Origin: JAKAGZ01 sp963772675
GTDB taxonomy: Bacteria; Bacteroidota; Ignavibacteria; Ignavibacteriales; Ignavibacteriaceae
NCBI GenBank assembly: GCA_963772675.1
Contig: CAVYYF010000005.1
Span: 1,054,001-1,118,000 of the forward strand
Length of the DNA: 64,000 nucleotides
Direction: 5' to 3'
Shown here: positions 48,334 to 56,618 of the stretch, in pieces
Layout: every line of letters starts with the position of its first letter
Numbering within the stretch: position 1 is the stretch's first letter
Translations under genes and position numbers: made by a program
The notes under the pieces: model-generated
Told to the model about the DNA's origin: nothing
Databases searched by the model: none
What the model saw: only the letters and a program-made list of their open reading frames with translations

Positions 48334-48924
48334 TCCGGTGTTTCCTTTTTCCCTGAGTATTCTATGCGGTCAAAAGATGCAAAAATAATGCCAATTCGAT
48401 AGTTTTGTCAGCTGTGTAACAGCTTTCTATAAAACTAGATTAATAATCCTTGCATAGACCTCAGTCATCTTAATTAACTTCTGACTCACCATATTGCTTA
48501 CTGTATATTAAGTCTTTTGCGCTATTTAGTGCTAATGTAGAAAGGGTCTCCTGTCAGAAGGGATGTAGGATATTTTTGGTTATTTGTTCTTCTAATCTGT
48601 CTCCCAAAATAATTGTTTATTTTTTTTTAATCCCACAAGCTTAAAGACATTTTTATCGTCATTTTTGTCATCTTTATTCGACAAATAGGAACTAGCTTAT
48701 GGGCTTTATTAATCTTTAAAATTAAGATTACACATTATTTGCATTCTTAGTTCTAAAGTAATTCCTAGTTATTAATTATCCTTACACATTTTTGTTATAA
48801 AATTATTTTGTTTTTCGAAACCTATTGCTTAATTTTTTCCCATCATTAAGCAGGGATTAAAATGGGACTTAAAAGAATAGAAAACCTGATGGGGAAGTTT
48901 ACTTTGTAAATGGAAAAGGTGAAA

Positions 48925-48979
48925 GGGTTCCGACTGGAATGGATAAACCGCCGGACTCCGGTTCCGGAGACTGAAGGTT
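48925..48979 (+). pseudogene. Degenerate tRNA-Arg(CCG) fragment
   Basis: GTTCCGACTGG...CCGCCGGACTCCGGTTCCGGAGACTGAAGGTT aligns with the D-arm to variable-loop part of the intact tRNA-Arg at 50132. The anticodon stem-loop CCGGA-CTCCGGT-TCCGG with anticodon CCG is kept; both acceptor strands are absent. Confidence 0.75.
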
Positions 48980-49036
48980 ATTTGAGGTTGAATTCAAATC
49001 TTTTTCTCTGATTGTTAAGCAAAACGTTAAGTCAAA
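48971..49036 (+). repeat. Direct repeat A/B, copy A
   Basis: Starts CTGAAGGTTATTTGAGGTTG and continues through AATTCAAATCTTTTT to about 49036. Nearly the same sequence recurs at 49986-50052. Its first bases coincide with the tRNA variable loop. Confidence 0.75.
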
Positions 49037-49181
49037 TCAGAAATTTTACCACTCTAAAGAACGATTTATACGAAAAAAGCCCACCTGTAATTCGAGGGGT
49101 GTTGATGCCCTATAAAACCAATCAGGCTAATTTCGATTAACAAACTTATTTCCATTTCAACACTTCCGAATTTTCTACAAA

Positions 49182-49257
49182 CGTAATTCAATTATTTTGA
49201 GAAGTCAATATGTCGAAATGATATATAGAGCTAAGTTATTAATTCTAAAAAGTTTAA
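49182..49257 (+). repeat. Dispersed direct repeat C, copy 2
   Basis: Counterpart of 46520-46594, about 80% identity over 75 bases. Confidence 0.7.
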
Positions 49258-49280
49258 GAGTAAAAATAATTCCCAAAAAT

Positions 49281-49619
49281 TCAGAAACTATTTTTGGCAT
49301 CCTCGAGGGTGTCAAGGACATTAAAAATTCTCATCGTGTTTGTCTTCTCCAATATTGAGTATGTTATTGAAGCGGGACTTACTACGCGAAGTTTACCATT
49401 TATTTTAATGGTATCCTTCAAAGCCAAAACCAGCACTCCAATAAATGTTGAGTCAATAAACTCACATTGACTTAAATCAACTACTATTTTCTTAATCTGT
49501 CTTTCAATATCCTTTTTAAGTATATCTTTGAACGTTCCCGCTTCTTTATAGGTAGCGCGAGTCAAATTTACTATTTCGATAGTTACATCACCAATTACTT
49601 TTGTTTCAAAGTCTTCCAT
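49281..49619 (-). CDS. STAS-domain anti-sigma factor antagonist
   Basis: A 112-residue single STAS domain. VVDLSQCEFIDSTFIGVLVLAL (residues about 47-68) has the conserved D-S-T-x-x-G phosphorylation segment, with S or T after the Asp. It follows the pattern of SpoIIAA-like regulators that bind an anti-sigma factor and are switched by phosphorylation; no kinase or phosphatase gene is near, so the partner must be elsewhere. Confidence 0.85.
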   Translation of the reverse strand: MEDFETKVIGDVTIEIVNLTRATYKEAGTFKDILKKDIERQIKKIVVDLSQCEFIDSTFIGVLVLALKDTIKINGKLRVVSPASITYSILEKTNTMRIFNVLDTLEDAKNSF

Positions 49620-49985
49620 TTTAGTCTTTGTTTATTATATTAGAAAATAGATTTGATAATATTGAAGAGAGGATTATTCACGACTCATTACCATTATTTC
49701 GTTTTTTTTATTTTACAATATATGCAAGTCTTGGATACACAATCAATGGCGCCTTATTAGGATGCGCAATATTTCCCTTAATTGTAAAATATTTGTCAAA
49801 AAATTCTAACAAAAATCTACCCCTATATGCCCGAAATGAAAGGGGCGCAGTCGTTAATGCATTACCCGCTCAAATTATACAACAATTTTTAGTAAAATTT
49901 ATGTAATAAGAATGTTCTTACTGCTAAGTATTAGCTAAAAATTCTGAGATAGAATTACTTATAAAATAATAAATTAGTTCAAAGC

Positions 49986-50052
49986 TGAGGGTTATTTGAG
50001 GTTGAATTCAAATCTTTTTCCTCTGATTGTTAAGTAAAGTGTTCAGTAAAAT
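49986..50052 (+). repeat. Direct repeat A/B, copy B
   Basis: CTGAGGGTTATTTGAGGTTG... almost identical to copy A over about 66 bases. Preceded by AAAG and followed by different sequence, ending 80 bases before the intact tRNA-Arg. Confidence 0.75.
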
Positions 50053-50131
50053 ATTAAGTAACTTTCTCTTTTAATCTGGTTTGTAGTAATTTTACATTCG
50101 CAAAAAGCTTGAATTCAGAACTAATTTCCCT

Positions 50132-50205
50132 GCGCCCGTAGTTCAACTGGATAGAACGCCGGATTCCGGTTCCGGAGGCTGAGGGTTCAAGTCCTTCCGG
50201 GCGCA
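50132..50205 (+). tRNA. tRNA-Arg (anticodon CCG)
   Basis: Acceptor GCGCCCG pairs with CGGGCGC; D-arm GTTC/GAAC; anticodon stem CCGGA/TCCGG with loop TTCCGGT giving anticodon CCG; T-arm GAGGG/CCTTC with loop TTCAAGT. CCA is not encoded. The intact copy of the fragment at 48925. Confidence 0.95.
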
Positions 50206-50304
50206 CTTTTATCTTCAAAATTTATGGAAGATTGTCTATTTTTATTATAAATTTAAAGTCTTATAATTTTGAGAATAATAATTTTTTAGTTTTAAGGAAT
50301 ACAG

Positions 50305-50991
50305 ATGCTTACAAAAAAGAAGAAATTATCCAGGAAAGAAATTAAGCAGGATAAGTTTGTAGAGATCTATTACAAGGTCTACGGATTTGTTCAGGATAAC
50401 AGTCAGCGAGTAATACTATACGGAGTCCTGCTGATTGTAGTGATATTTGCAGCAATTTTTTACGTTAATAACCGGAAACAAAAGAATGAAACTGCCGGAG
50501 TTGAACTGGCCCGTATAATGAATCTGTTTGATGCTGGCAACTACCAGGAAGCTATTGACGGTCAACCTGGTACGACAATCATAGGCCTAAAAAAGATAGT
50601 TGATGACTATGGCAGCACACCTAATGGTGAAACCGCAAAAATGTTCCTTGCTGATTCTTATAACTTATTAGGCAAAACGGATGAAGCATATAAATATTAT
50701 AAAGACTATGACGGCAGTATAGAATTGTATCAATCTGCTGCGTTGGCGGGGCAGGCTGGATATTTTGCTTCAAAAAACAATTATAGTGAAGCAGCTGAGT
50801 TATATGAAAAGGCCGCACACGTAACTGATACTGATGTTATGAATGCAGAGTATTTACTGAAGGCCGGTATAAATTATATGAAAGAGGGCAAGAACAAGGA
50901 AGCCAAAAAAGCCTTCGAAACTGTTCAAAATGATTATAAAACTTCTGCTTCCGCAAGGGAAGTAGAACGTTACCTGGTCCAGCTTAATTAG
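50305..50991 (+). CDS. TPR protein with membrane anchor (YfgM-like)
   Basis: A 228-residue protein. A basic N-tail precedes a membrane helix (residues about 37-54), then a soluble domain of TPR-type helices: FDAGNYQEAID, SYNLLGKTDEAYKYYKDY, KNNYSEAAELYEKAA, EGKNKEAKKAFETV. The architecture matches YfgM-type periplasmic ancillary proteins. A purine-rich AAGGA precedes the ATG. A terminator follows at 51031. Confidence 0.75.
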   Translation: MLTKKKKLSRKEIKQDKFVEIYYKVYGFVQDNSQRVILYGVLLIVVIFAAIFYVNNRKQKNETAGVELARIMNLFDAGNYQEAIDGQPGTTIIGLKKIVDDYGSTPNGETAKMFLADSYNLLGKTDEAYKYYKDYDGSIELYQSAALAGQAGYFASKNNYSEAAELYEKAAHVTDTDVMNAEYLLKAGINYMKEGKNKEAKKAFETVQNDYKTSASAREVERYLVQLN

Positions 50992-51030
50992 CGTTTAATG
51001 CAGCTATTTAGTATTAATTTTTTCAAATTG

Positions 51031-51067
51031 AAACCGTGCAAAACCAGCACGGTTTTGCTGTTTTTTT
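51031..51067 (+). terminator. Rho-independent terminator
   Basis: Stem AAACCGTGC (51031-51039) with GCACGGTTT (51047-51055) and the following T-run GCTGTTTTTTT. Ends the TPR gene. Confidence 0.8.
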
Positions 51068-51068
51068 G

Positions 51069-51097
51069 CCAGTTTTTGATAAAAACTGGTCAATTTT
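51069..51097 (+). terminator. Second hairpin after the TPR gene
   Basis: CCAGTTTTT (51069-51077) pairs with AAAAACTGG (51081-51089), followed by TCAATTTTTG. It stands directly after the first terminator, forming a tandem pair before efp. Confidence 0.6.
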
Positions 51098-51186
51098 TGT
51101 GCATTTTTGTAAATCCCAATTCTTGACTTTCAGGGGCATTTAATCTATCTTTTTTTTCTATTTATTCATTAACTATTTTTCTAAAT

Positions 51187-51750
51187 ATGGCAGACACATC
51201 GGATTTTAGGAACGGGCTCATCATTAAGTTTAAAAACGATCTTTATACAATAACAGAATTCCAGCATGTTAAACCGGGTAAAGGCGGGGCTTTTGTCAGA
51301 AGCACTTTAAAGAGTCTGAAAACCGGAAAAGTTATTGATAACACATTCAGGGCGGGTGAAAGTGTAGATGTTGTTAGAGTTGAAAGAAGAAAATATCAAT
51401 ACCTTTATCGTGATGGTGATTTTCTTGTGTGTATGGATAATGAAACTTTTGAACAGATAAATGTTCCCATTGAAAATTTTGGCGATGGGGTTCAATTCTT
51501 AAAAGAAAGTACAGAAGTTGAAATTCTGTTCAATGGAACGGAGATCATAAGTGTTGACATGCCGATATTTGTAAACTTAGAAGTTATTGAAACAGAACCG
51601 GGTTTTAGGGGAGATACAGCAACAGGAGCAAATAAACCCGCAAAGTTGGAGACGGGTGCGTCAGTAAATGTGCCTTTGTTTATTAACCAGGGCGATATTC
51701 TGAGAGTTGATACCCGTACTGCTTCCTATGTTGAAAGAGTAAAATCTTAA
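51187..51750 (+). CDS. efp: Elongation factor P
   Basis: Relieves ribosome stalling at proline runs. 187 residues, normal length. The conserved loop HVKPGKGGAFVR has the usually modified Lys at residue 32. Three beta-barrel domains follow: residues 1-65, VDVVRVERRKYQYLYRDGD (domain II) and ATGANKPAKLETGASVNVPLFINQGD (domain III). The 13-base gap to accB suggests cotranscription with the acetyl-CoA carboxylase genes. Confidence 0.96.
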   Translation: MADTSDFRNGLIIKFKNDLYTITEFQHVKPGKGGAFVRSTLKSLKTGKVIDNTFRAGESVDVVRVERRKYQYLYRDGDFLVCMDNETFEQINVPIENFGDGVQFLKESTEVEILFNGTEIISVDMPIFVNLEVIETEPGFRGDTATGANKPAKLETGASVNVPLFINQGDILRVDTRTASYVERVKS

Positions 51751-51768
51751 TATTAAAAGGATTTGAAA

Positions 51769-52224
51769 ATGGATTTAAATCTCGTTAAAAAGCTCGTAAA
51801 AATTGCAACCTCGAATGACATTTCAGGGCTGGAAATTGAAGAAAACGGTTTTAGGGTAAAGATTGATAAAGAAGTTAAAACCGTTCATGCTGCTGTTGCT
51901 CAGCCGCAATATAGCGCTCCGGTTCCTTCCAATAACAATCCGGAACCTGCAGCGGCAGAGGGAAAGAAATCTGAAACAGAAAATCTCCACGAGATAAAAT
52001 CACCAATTGTCGGTACATTATACAGGGCGCCTGCCCCCGATGCAGACCCTTACATCCAGGTTGGTGATACCATTTCAGTCGGCTCGGTTTTATGCATAGT
52101 TGAAGCTATGAAATTGATGAATGAAATTGAATCTGATGTCAGCGGTAAAGTTGTCAAGATTTTAGTTGAAAACGGAAGACCGGTAGAATATAATCAGCCT
52201 TTATTCCTTATTCAGGCCAGTTAA
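51769..52224 (+). CDS. accB: Biotin carboxyl carrier protein of acetyl-CoA carboxylase
   Basis: Carries CO2 on biotin for malonyl-CoA synthesis. ATG 51769 has AAAAGGA upstream; the TTG at 51763 is not used. The biotinylation motif EAMKLMNE gives biotinyl-Lys at residue 115; a flexible Ala/Pro-rich linker (about 42-68) precedes the biotinyl domain. The accC gene begins 26 bases later. Confidence 0.95.
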   Translation: MDLNLVKKLVKIATSNDISGLEIEENGFRVKIDKEVKTVHAAVAQPQYSAPVPSNNNPEPAAAEGKKSETENLHEIKSPIVGTLYRAPAPDADPYIQVGDTISVGSVLCIVEAMKLMNEIESDVSGKVVKILVENGRPVEYNQPLFLIQAS

Positions 52225-52250
52225 TTTTCTATACAGATTTTGAGGCTAGA

Positions 52251-53585
52251 TTGTTTAATAAAATTTTAATTGCAAATCGTGGTGAAATCGCTCTCAGGGT
52301 AATTCGTACCTGTAAGGAATTAGGAATAAAGACTGTTGCGATTTATTCTGAAGCTGACAGGGAGGCCCTTCATGTTACATTTGCTGATGAAGCCGTTTGT
52401 ATCGGCCCCCCGCAAAGCAAAGACAGTTATTTAAAAATTCCGTCAATTATTTCAGCTGCCCAGGTTACCGGTGCTGATGCTATTCATCCCGGCTATGGAT
52501 TTTTAGCGGAGAATGCAAATTTTTCTGAGATTTGTGCAGAATCCGATATTAAGTTTATCGGCCCTTCCCCGAAAATGATCAATGCAATGGGTGATAAGTC
52601 TTTTGCAAAAGACACAATGAAAAAGAACGGAGTGCCAGTTGTTCCGGGTAGTGATGGCGTTGTTACTGATATTGAGGAAGCGAAAAAGATTGCTGCGGAA
52701 ATTGTTTATCCTGTTATCATCAAAGCATCCGCAGGCGGCGGCGGCAAGGGGATGAGAGTTGTTTGGGAAGAAAAAGAACTAGAAAAAGCATTCCAGACTG
52801 CCAGCACCGAAGCCGAATCAGCTTTTGGAAATGCGGCAGTTTATTTAGAAAAGTTTATAGAAAACCCGAGACACGTTGAAATTCAGGTAATGGGCGATCA
52901 GCACGGAAATGTATATCACTACGGTGAGAGAGATTGTTCTGTACAAAGACGTCATCAGAAACTTATCGAGGAATCACCTTCTCCTGCACTTGACCAGGCA
53001 TTAAGAGATAAAATGGGTCAGACAGCAGTGTTGGGAGCTAAATCAGTTAATTATGAAGGTGCTGGGACTATTGAATTTTTGCTTGATAAGCATAAAAATT
53101 TCTACTTTATGGAGATGAATACCAGGATTCAGGTTGAACACCCGGTAACTGAATACGTATATGGGGTGGATTTGATCAGGCAGCAGATTCTGGTTGCAGC
53201 GGGAGAAAAAATAGAAACACTCCCCAAAAGGCCGGTGGGCCACAGCATTGAGTTCAGAATAAATGCAGAAGATCCTGAAGCAGGTTTTCGTCCATCACCC
53301 GGCCAAATTGAATCTTTGCATTACCCTGGCGGATTTGGGGTGCGGGTTGATTCGCATATTTATCACGGTTATACAATTCCTCCTTATTACGATTCTTTGA
53401 TAGCTAAACTAATTGTCTGGGGCAAAAACAGGAACCATGCAATTGCGCGGGGCAGACGTGCGCTCGAGGAATTTACTGTTGAAGGAATCAAAACCACGGT
53501 TCCATTTCATTTGAAAGTACTGGAAGACGAAAGGTTTTTGAGTGGAAATTTTGATACGAGTTTTCTGGAAAACTTCAAATTTTAG
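52251..53585 (+). CDS. accC: Biotin carboxylase of acetyl-CoA carboxylase
   Basis: ATP-dependent carboxylation of biotin on AccB. The start codon is TTG at 52251; the product begins FNKILIANRGEIALRVIRTC, the highly conserved family N-terminus, so no upstream ATG is needed. ATP-grasp motif KASAGGGGKGMRVV lies near 160-173, and MNTRIQVEHPVTE near 287-299 contains the active-site Arg and Glu. 444 residues is standard length. Confidence 0.96.
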   Translation: MFNKILIANRGEIALRVIRTCKELGIKTVAIYSEADREALHVTFADEAVCIGPPQSKDSYLKIPSIISAAQVTGADAIHPGYGFLAENANFSEICAESDIKFIGPSPKMINAMGDKSFAKDTMKKNGVPVVPGSDGVVTDIEEAKKIAAEIVYPVIIKASAGGGGKGMRVVWEEKELEKAFQTASTEAESAFGNAAVYLEKFIENPRHVEIQVMGDQHGNVYHYGERDCSVQRRHQKLIEESPSPALDQALRDKMGQTAVLGAKSVNYEGAGTIEFLLDKHKNFYFMEMNTRIQVEHPVTEYVYGVDLIRQQILVAAGEKIETLPKRPVGHSIEFRINAEDPEAGFRPSPGQIESLHYPGGFGVRVDSHIYHGYTIPPYYDSLIAKLIVWGKNRNHAIARGRRALEEFTVEGIKTTVPFHLKVLEDERFLSGNFDTSFLENFKF

Positions 53586-53665
53586 TTATAAGTTAGTAAT
53601 TAATTAAATAAACATTTCGGGATTCTTTTTATAGAAATCCTTCTAATATTTGAATCGAGGCTTAA

Positions 53666-54046
53666 ATGAACTTCCCGTCAAATTTAAAATATACAAATGA
53701 TCACGAATGGATTTCTGTCGAAGGAAATATAGGCACTATTGGCATAACTGAGTATGCTCAAGGTGAATTAGGTGATGTAGTCTTTGTTGACATCGATCCT
53801 AACCTAAAAGAAATTAAATCTGGTGAAACATTCGGTACTATTGAGGCAGTAAAAACAGTTAGTGAATTATTAGGACCATGTTCTGGCAAAGTAACTGAAA
53901 TTAATAAGGAGCTAACTGACGGTCCTGAAGTTGTAAATACTGATTCTTACGGCAAAGGATGGATGATCAAAATAGAGATAAGCAATAAATCGGAGCTCGA
54001 TAATTTGCTTGACAGCGAAGCATATAAAAAATTAATAGGACAATAA
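53666..54046 (+). CDS. gcvH: Glycine cleavage system H protein
   Basis: Lipoylated carrier of the glycine cleavage complex. The lipoyl-Lys is K63 in GTIEAVKTVSEL; HEWISVEGNIGTIGITEYAQGELGDVVFVDI at 13-43 is the lipoyl-domain signature. 126 residues, normal. A terminator follows at 54121. The other Gcv genes are not in the window. Confidence 0.95.
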   Translation: MNFPSNLKYTNDHEWISVEGNIGTIGITEYAQGELGDVVFVDIDPNLKEIKSGETFGTIEAVKTVSELLGPCSGKVTEINKELTDGPEVVNTDSYGKGWMIKIEISNKSELDNLLDSEAYKKLIGQ

Positions 54047-54120
54047 TTACAAGAAGATTAGCATCAGAAAGTTTGATCCGCTCCTCATTTATTTTTTGAG
54101 CGAGTGTTAATATTATTTCA

Positions 54121-54155
54121 AAACAAAATCCCTTTGCTGGATTTTGTTTTTCTTT
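54121..54155 (+). terminator. Rho-independent terminator after gcvH
   Basis: Stem AAACAAAATCC (54121-54131) with GGATTTTGTTT (54139-54149), loop CTTTGCT, then TTCTTTT. Confidence 0.82.
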
Positions 54156-54170
54156 TAAATACCTCCACTA

Positions 54171-55715
54171 ATGCAGCACAAAGAAACTATACTCATAATT
54201 GATTTTGGTTCACAGTTTACGCAATTGATCACAAGACGCGTAAGAGAATCGAATGTATATTCTGAAATTCATCCTCACGGTATAACAATAGAAGAAATTA
54301 AAAAAATAAATCCTATTGGGATAATACTTTCCGGCGGTCCAATGAGCGTTTACGACGAAGGTGCGCCTAAAGTGGACAATTCAATTTTTAATTTGGATAA
54401 GCCGATACTGGGAATTTGTTATGGAATGCAATTAATATGTCTCAATTCAAACGGTTTAGTTGAGCCTGCGAGGGACAGGGAGTACGGTAAAGCTACTTTA
54501 AAAGTCTCAGATAGAAATAATAAGCTTTTTAAAGATGTGAAGGAAACTTCGACGGTCTGGATGAGTCACGGTGATTATTTGACAGAAATCCCTGACAAAT
54601 TTAAATTAACAGCAACTTCCGATTCTTCGCCGATATGTTCAATAGCAAATGAAGGTGCAAAAATTTACGGTGTTCAGTTCCATCCTGAGGTAATGCATAG
54701 TGATGAAGGAGGGAAAATAATACATAATTTCCTTTTTGAGATTTGCGGATGCACAGGGAATTGGACTTCACGTAATTTCGTGGAAGAATCAATAAAAGTT
54801 ATAAAAGAAAAAGCAGGCAACTCAAAAGTAATTTGCGCACTCAGCGGCGGTGTTGATTCTACAGTGGCAGCAGTGCTCGTAAAAAAGGCTATTGGCGATA
54901 ACCTGTTATGTATTCATATCGACACAGGTTTAATGCGAAAAAATGAAAGCGCAGAAATTGAAAAAGTCTTTGATGAAAAATTAAATCTAAATGTTCTATA
55001 TATTGACGCTTCTGAGAAGTTCTTAAAAAAACTTGAGGGTGTTTCGGACCCCGAGACAAAACGAAAGATTATAGGTAATACTTTTATAGAGGTTTTCGAA
55101 GATGTATCAAAAAAGTTCAAAGATGTAGAATATCTTGTGCAAGGGACTCTTTATCCTGACGTTATCGAATCAGTTTCTGTGAAAGGGGCCTCAGTTACTA
55201 TTAAAACGCATCACAATGTAGGTGGCCTGCCGGAGAAGATGAATCTAAAATTAATTGAGCCATTCCGTGAGTTGTTTAAAGATGAAGTCCGAAATGTCGG
55301 CAGGGAATTAAATATCCCGGAATCATTTATTGAAAGACATCCTTTTCCGGGTCCGGGACTGGCAGTAAGAATAATAGGCGAAATAACTAAATCAAAACTT
55401 GACATTCTTCGTGAAGCTGACGATATTTTTGTAAACAGTCTTCATCAGGCTGGACTTTATAATAAAATTTGGCAGGCATTCTGTGTACTTCTTCCGGTTC
55501 AGTCTGTTGGTGTTATGGGGGATTTTCGTACATACGAGAATGTTCTTGCATTAAGAGCAGTCACTTCGACAGACGGAATGACAGCAGATTGGTTCAGGTT
55601 TGATAACGATTTTCTTGCAGATATTTCAAATAAAATAATCAATAAGGTAAGGGGGATTAATAGGATCGTATACGATATTAGTTCAAAACCACCTTCAACA
55701 ATAGAATGGGAATGA
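54171..55715 (+). CDS. guaA: GMP synthase (glutamine-hydrolysing)
   Basis: Converts XMP to GMP using glutamine and ATP. Glutamine amidotransferase domain: GICYGMQ with catalytic Cys 83, and the Glu/His of HPEVMHS near 172-177. The ATP-pyrophosphatase domain has the PP-loop SGGVDST at about 225-231, and the dimerisation domain ends the protein (RIVYDISSKPPSTIEWE). 514 residues is typical. It overlaps the following TPR gene by ten bases. Confidence 0.97.
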   Translation: MQHKETILIIDFGSQFTQLITRRVRESNVYSEIHPHGITIEEIKKINPIGIILSGGPMSVYDEGAPKVDNSIFNLDKPILGICYGMQLICLNSNGLVEPARDREYGKATLKVSDRNNKLFKDVKETSTVWMSHGDYLTEIPDKFKLTATSDSSPICSIANEGAKIYGVQFHPEVMHSDEGGKIIHNFLFEICGCTGNWTSRNFVEESIKVIKEKAGNSKVICALSGGVDSTVAAVLVKKAIGDNLLCIHIDTGLMRKNESAEIEKVFDEKLNLNVLYIDASEKFLKKLEGVSDPETKRKIIGNTFIEVFEDVSKKFKDVEYLVQGTLYPDVIESVSVKGASVTIKTHHNVGGLPEKMNLKLIEPFRELFKDEVRNVGRELNIPESFIERHPFPGPGLAVRIIGEITKSKLDILREADDIFVNSLHQAGLYNKIWQAFCVLLPVQSVGVMGDFRTYENVLALRAVTSTDGMTADWFRFDNDFLADISNKIINKVRGINRIVYDISSKPPSTIEWE

Positions 55716-56614
55716 AAAAAGAGGGAAATAAATATCAGCTTGACTATAAGCTGAAAACGGCAAAAGAGTTCGAAGCTTCAGGAAAACTTTTACACGCAGT
55801 TCAGGTTTATAAAAGTATAATAGAAAATTATCCTGAAGAAACAGAAGCATATTTTAATTTAGCAGATCTTTATGAACATTTCGACAAAGTTGATTCAGCA
55901 ATTGTTTTGCTAAAAGAGTTTCTAAATCATGACCCGGAGAACAAGGAAGTACGACTGTTTCTTGGGCAATATATGATGAGAAATGAAAAGTGGCGGGAAG
56001 CTAATGATGTTTTGAGTTATGTACTTGTTGAGGATGAACCAATTGTCTCTTTTTTTCTCGGTTATTCAAATTTCAAGTTGAAAAAGTATAAACTTTCGAG
56101 AACTCACTTTCTCGATTTTATTTCCATAGAAGAACATTCTGAACTTGTTCAGGAAGCATATTTGTTCCTTTCTAAAATTGAAGTAGCATTATGCGATTTT
56201 AAAAATGCTCTCACCTTTGCAAAAAAAGCAGAAGTACTCTATGATAATTCATGGGAACTTAACTCAATTGTCGCAGTTTCACATTTCAATTTAGGCATGT
56301 ATGCTCATGCAATTTCCTCGGTTGAAAAAGCAATAAGAATTAACCAGAGAGAAAAATCCCTAAGAGAATTGGCCGGGAAAATTTATTTGAAATCCGGGGA
56401 GTTTCTAAAAGCGGAAGAAAATTTTTTGAAGTATATTGAACTTAACGATACGGCTTCATCAGAACTTTATTCTAATCTTGGGGAGGCTTGCTTCAAAGGC
56501 AGTAAACCGAAAGAGGCGCTTATCTATTATGAGGTAGCATTAAAAATTGATCCCGAAAATCAGACTGCTTTAACCGGAAAGAAAGAAGCAGCATCTGCAC
56601 TTGAAAATAATTAG
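55706..56614 (+). CDS. TPR-repeat protein
   Basis: A 302-residue soluble protein built almost entirely of TPR units (about six or seven): ASGKLLHAVQVYKSIIENYPEETEAYFNLADLYEHFDKVDSA and similar. No signal. Two ATGs at 55706 and 55712 both lie in the guaA end. The following gene overlaps too. A scaffold role is likely, but the partner is unknown. Confidence 0.75.
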   Translation: MGMKKEGNKYQLDYKLKTAKEFEASGKLLHAVQVYKSIIENYPEETEAYFNLADLYEHFDKVDSAIVLLKEFLNHDPENKEVRLFLGQYMMRNEKWREANDVLSYVLVEDEPIVSFFLGYSNFKLKKYKLSRTHFLDFISIEEHSELVQEAYLFLSKIEVALCDFKNALTFAKKAEVLYDNSWELNSIVAVSHFNLGMYAHAISSVEKAIRINQREKSLRELAGKIYLKSGEFLKAEENFLKYIELNDTASSELYSNLGEACFKGSKPKEALIYYEVALKIDPENQTALTGKKEAASALENN

Positions 56615-56618
56615 GCTA

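Larger units (their letters stand above)
48334..49280. other. Gene-free region with tRNA-Arg remnant and repeats
   Basis: About 950 bases without a supported gene. It contains a decayed tRNA-Arg fragment at 48925-48979, copy A of a direct repeat (48971-49036) and copy 2 of repeat C (49182-49257). The rest is AT-rich with short stop-dense frames. Confidence 0.6.

Noticed and set aside
49628..49906. Open frame of 92 residues divergent from the STAS gene, TTG start
   Set aside because: No good ribosome-binding site, starts nine bases from the STAS start codon, and no recognisable family; one hydrophobic stretch is not enough.
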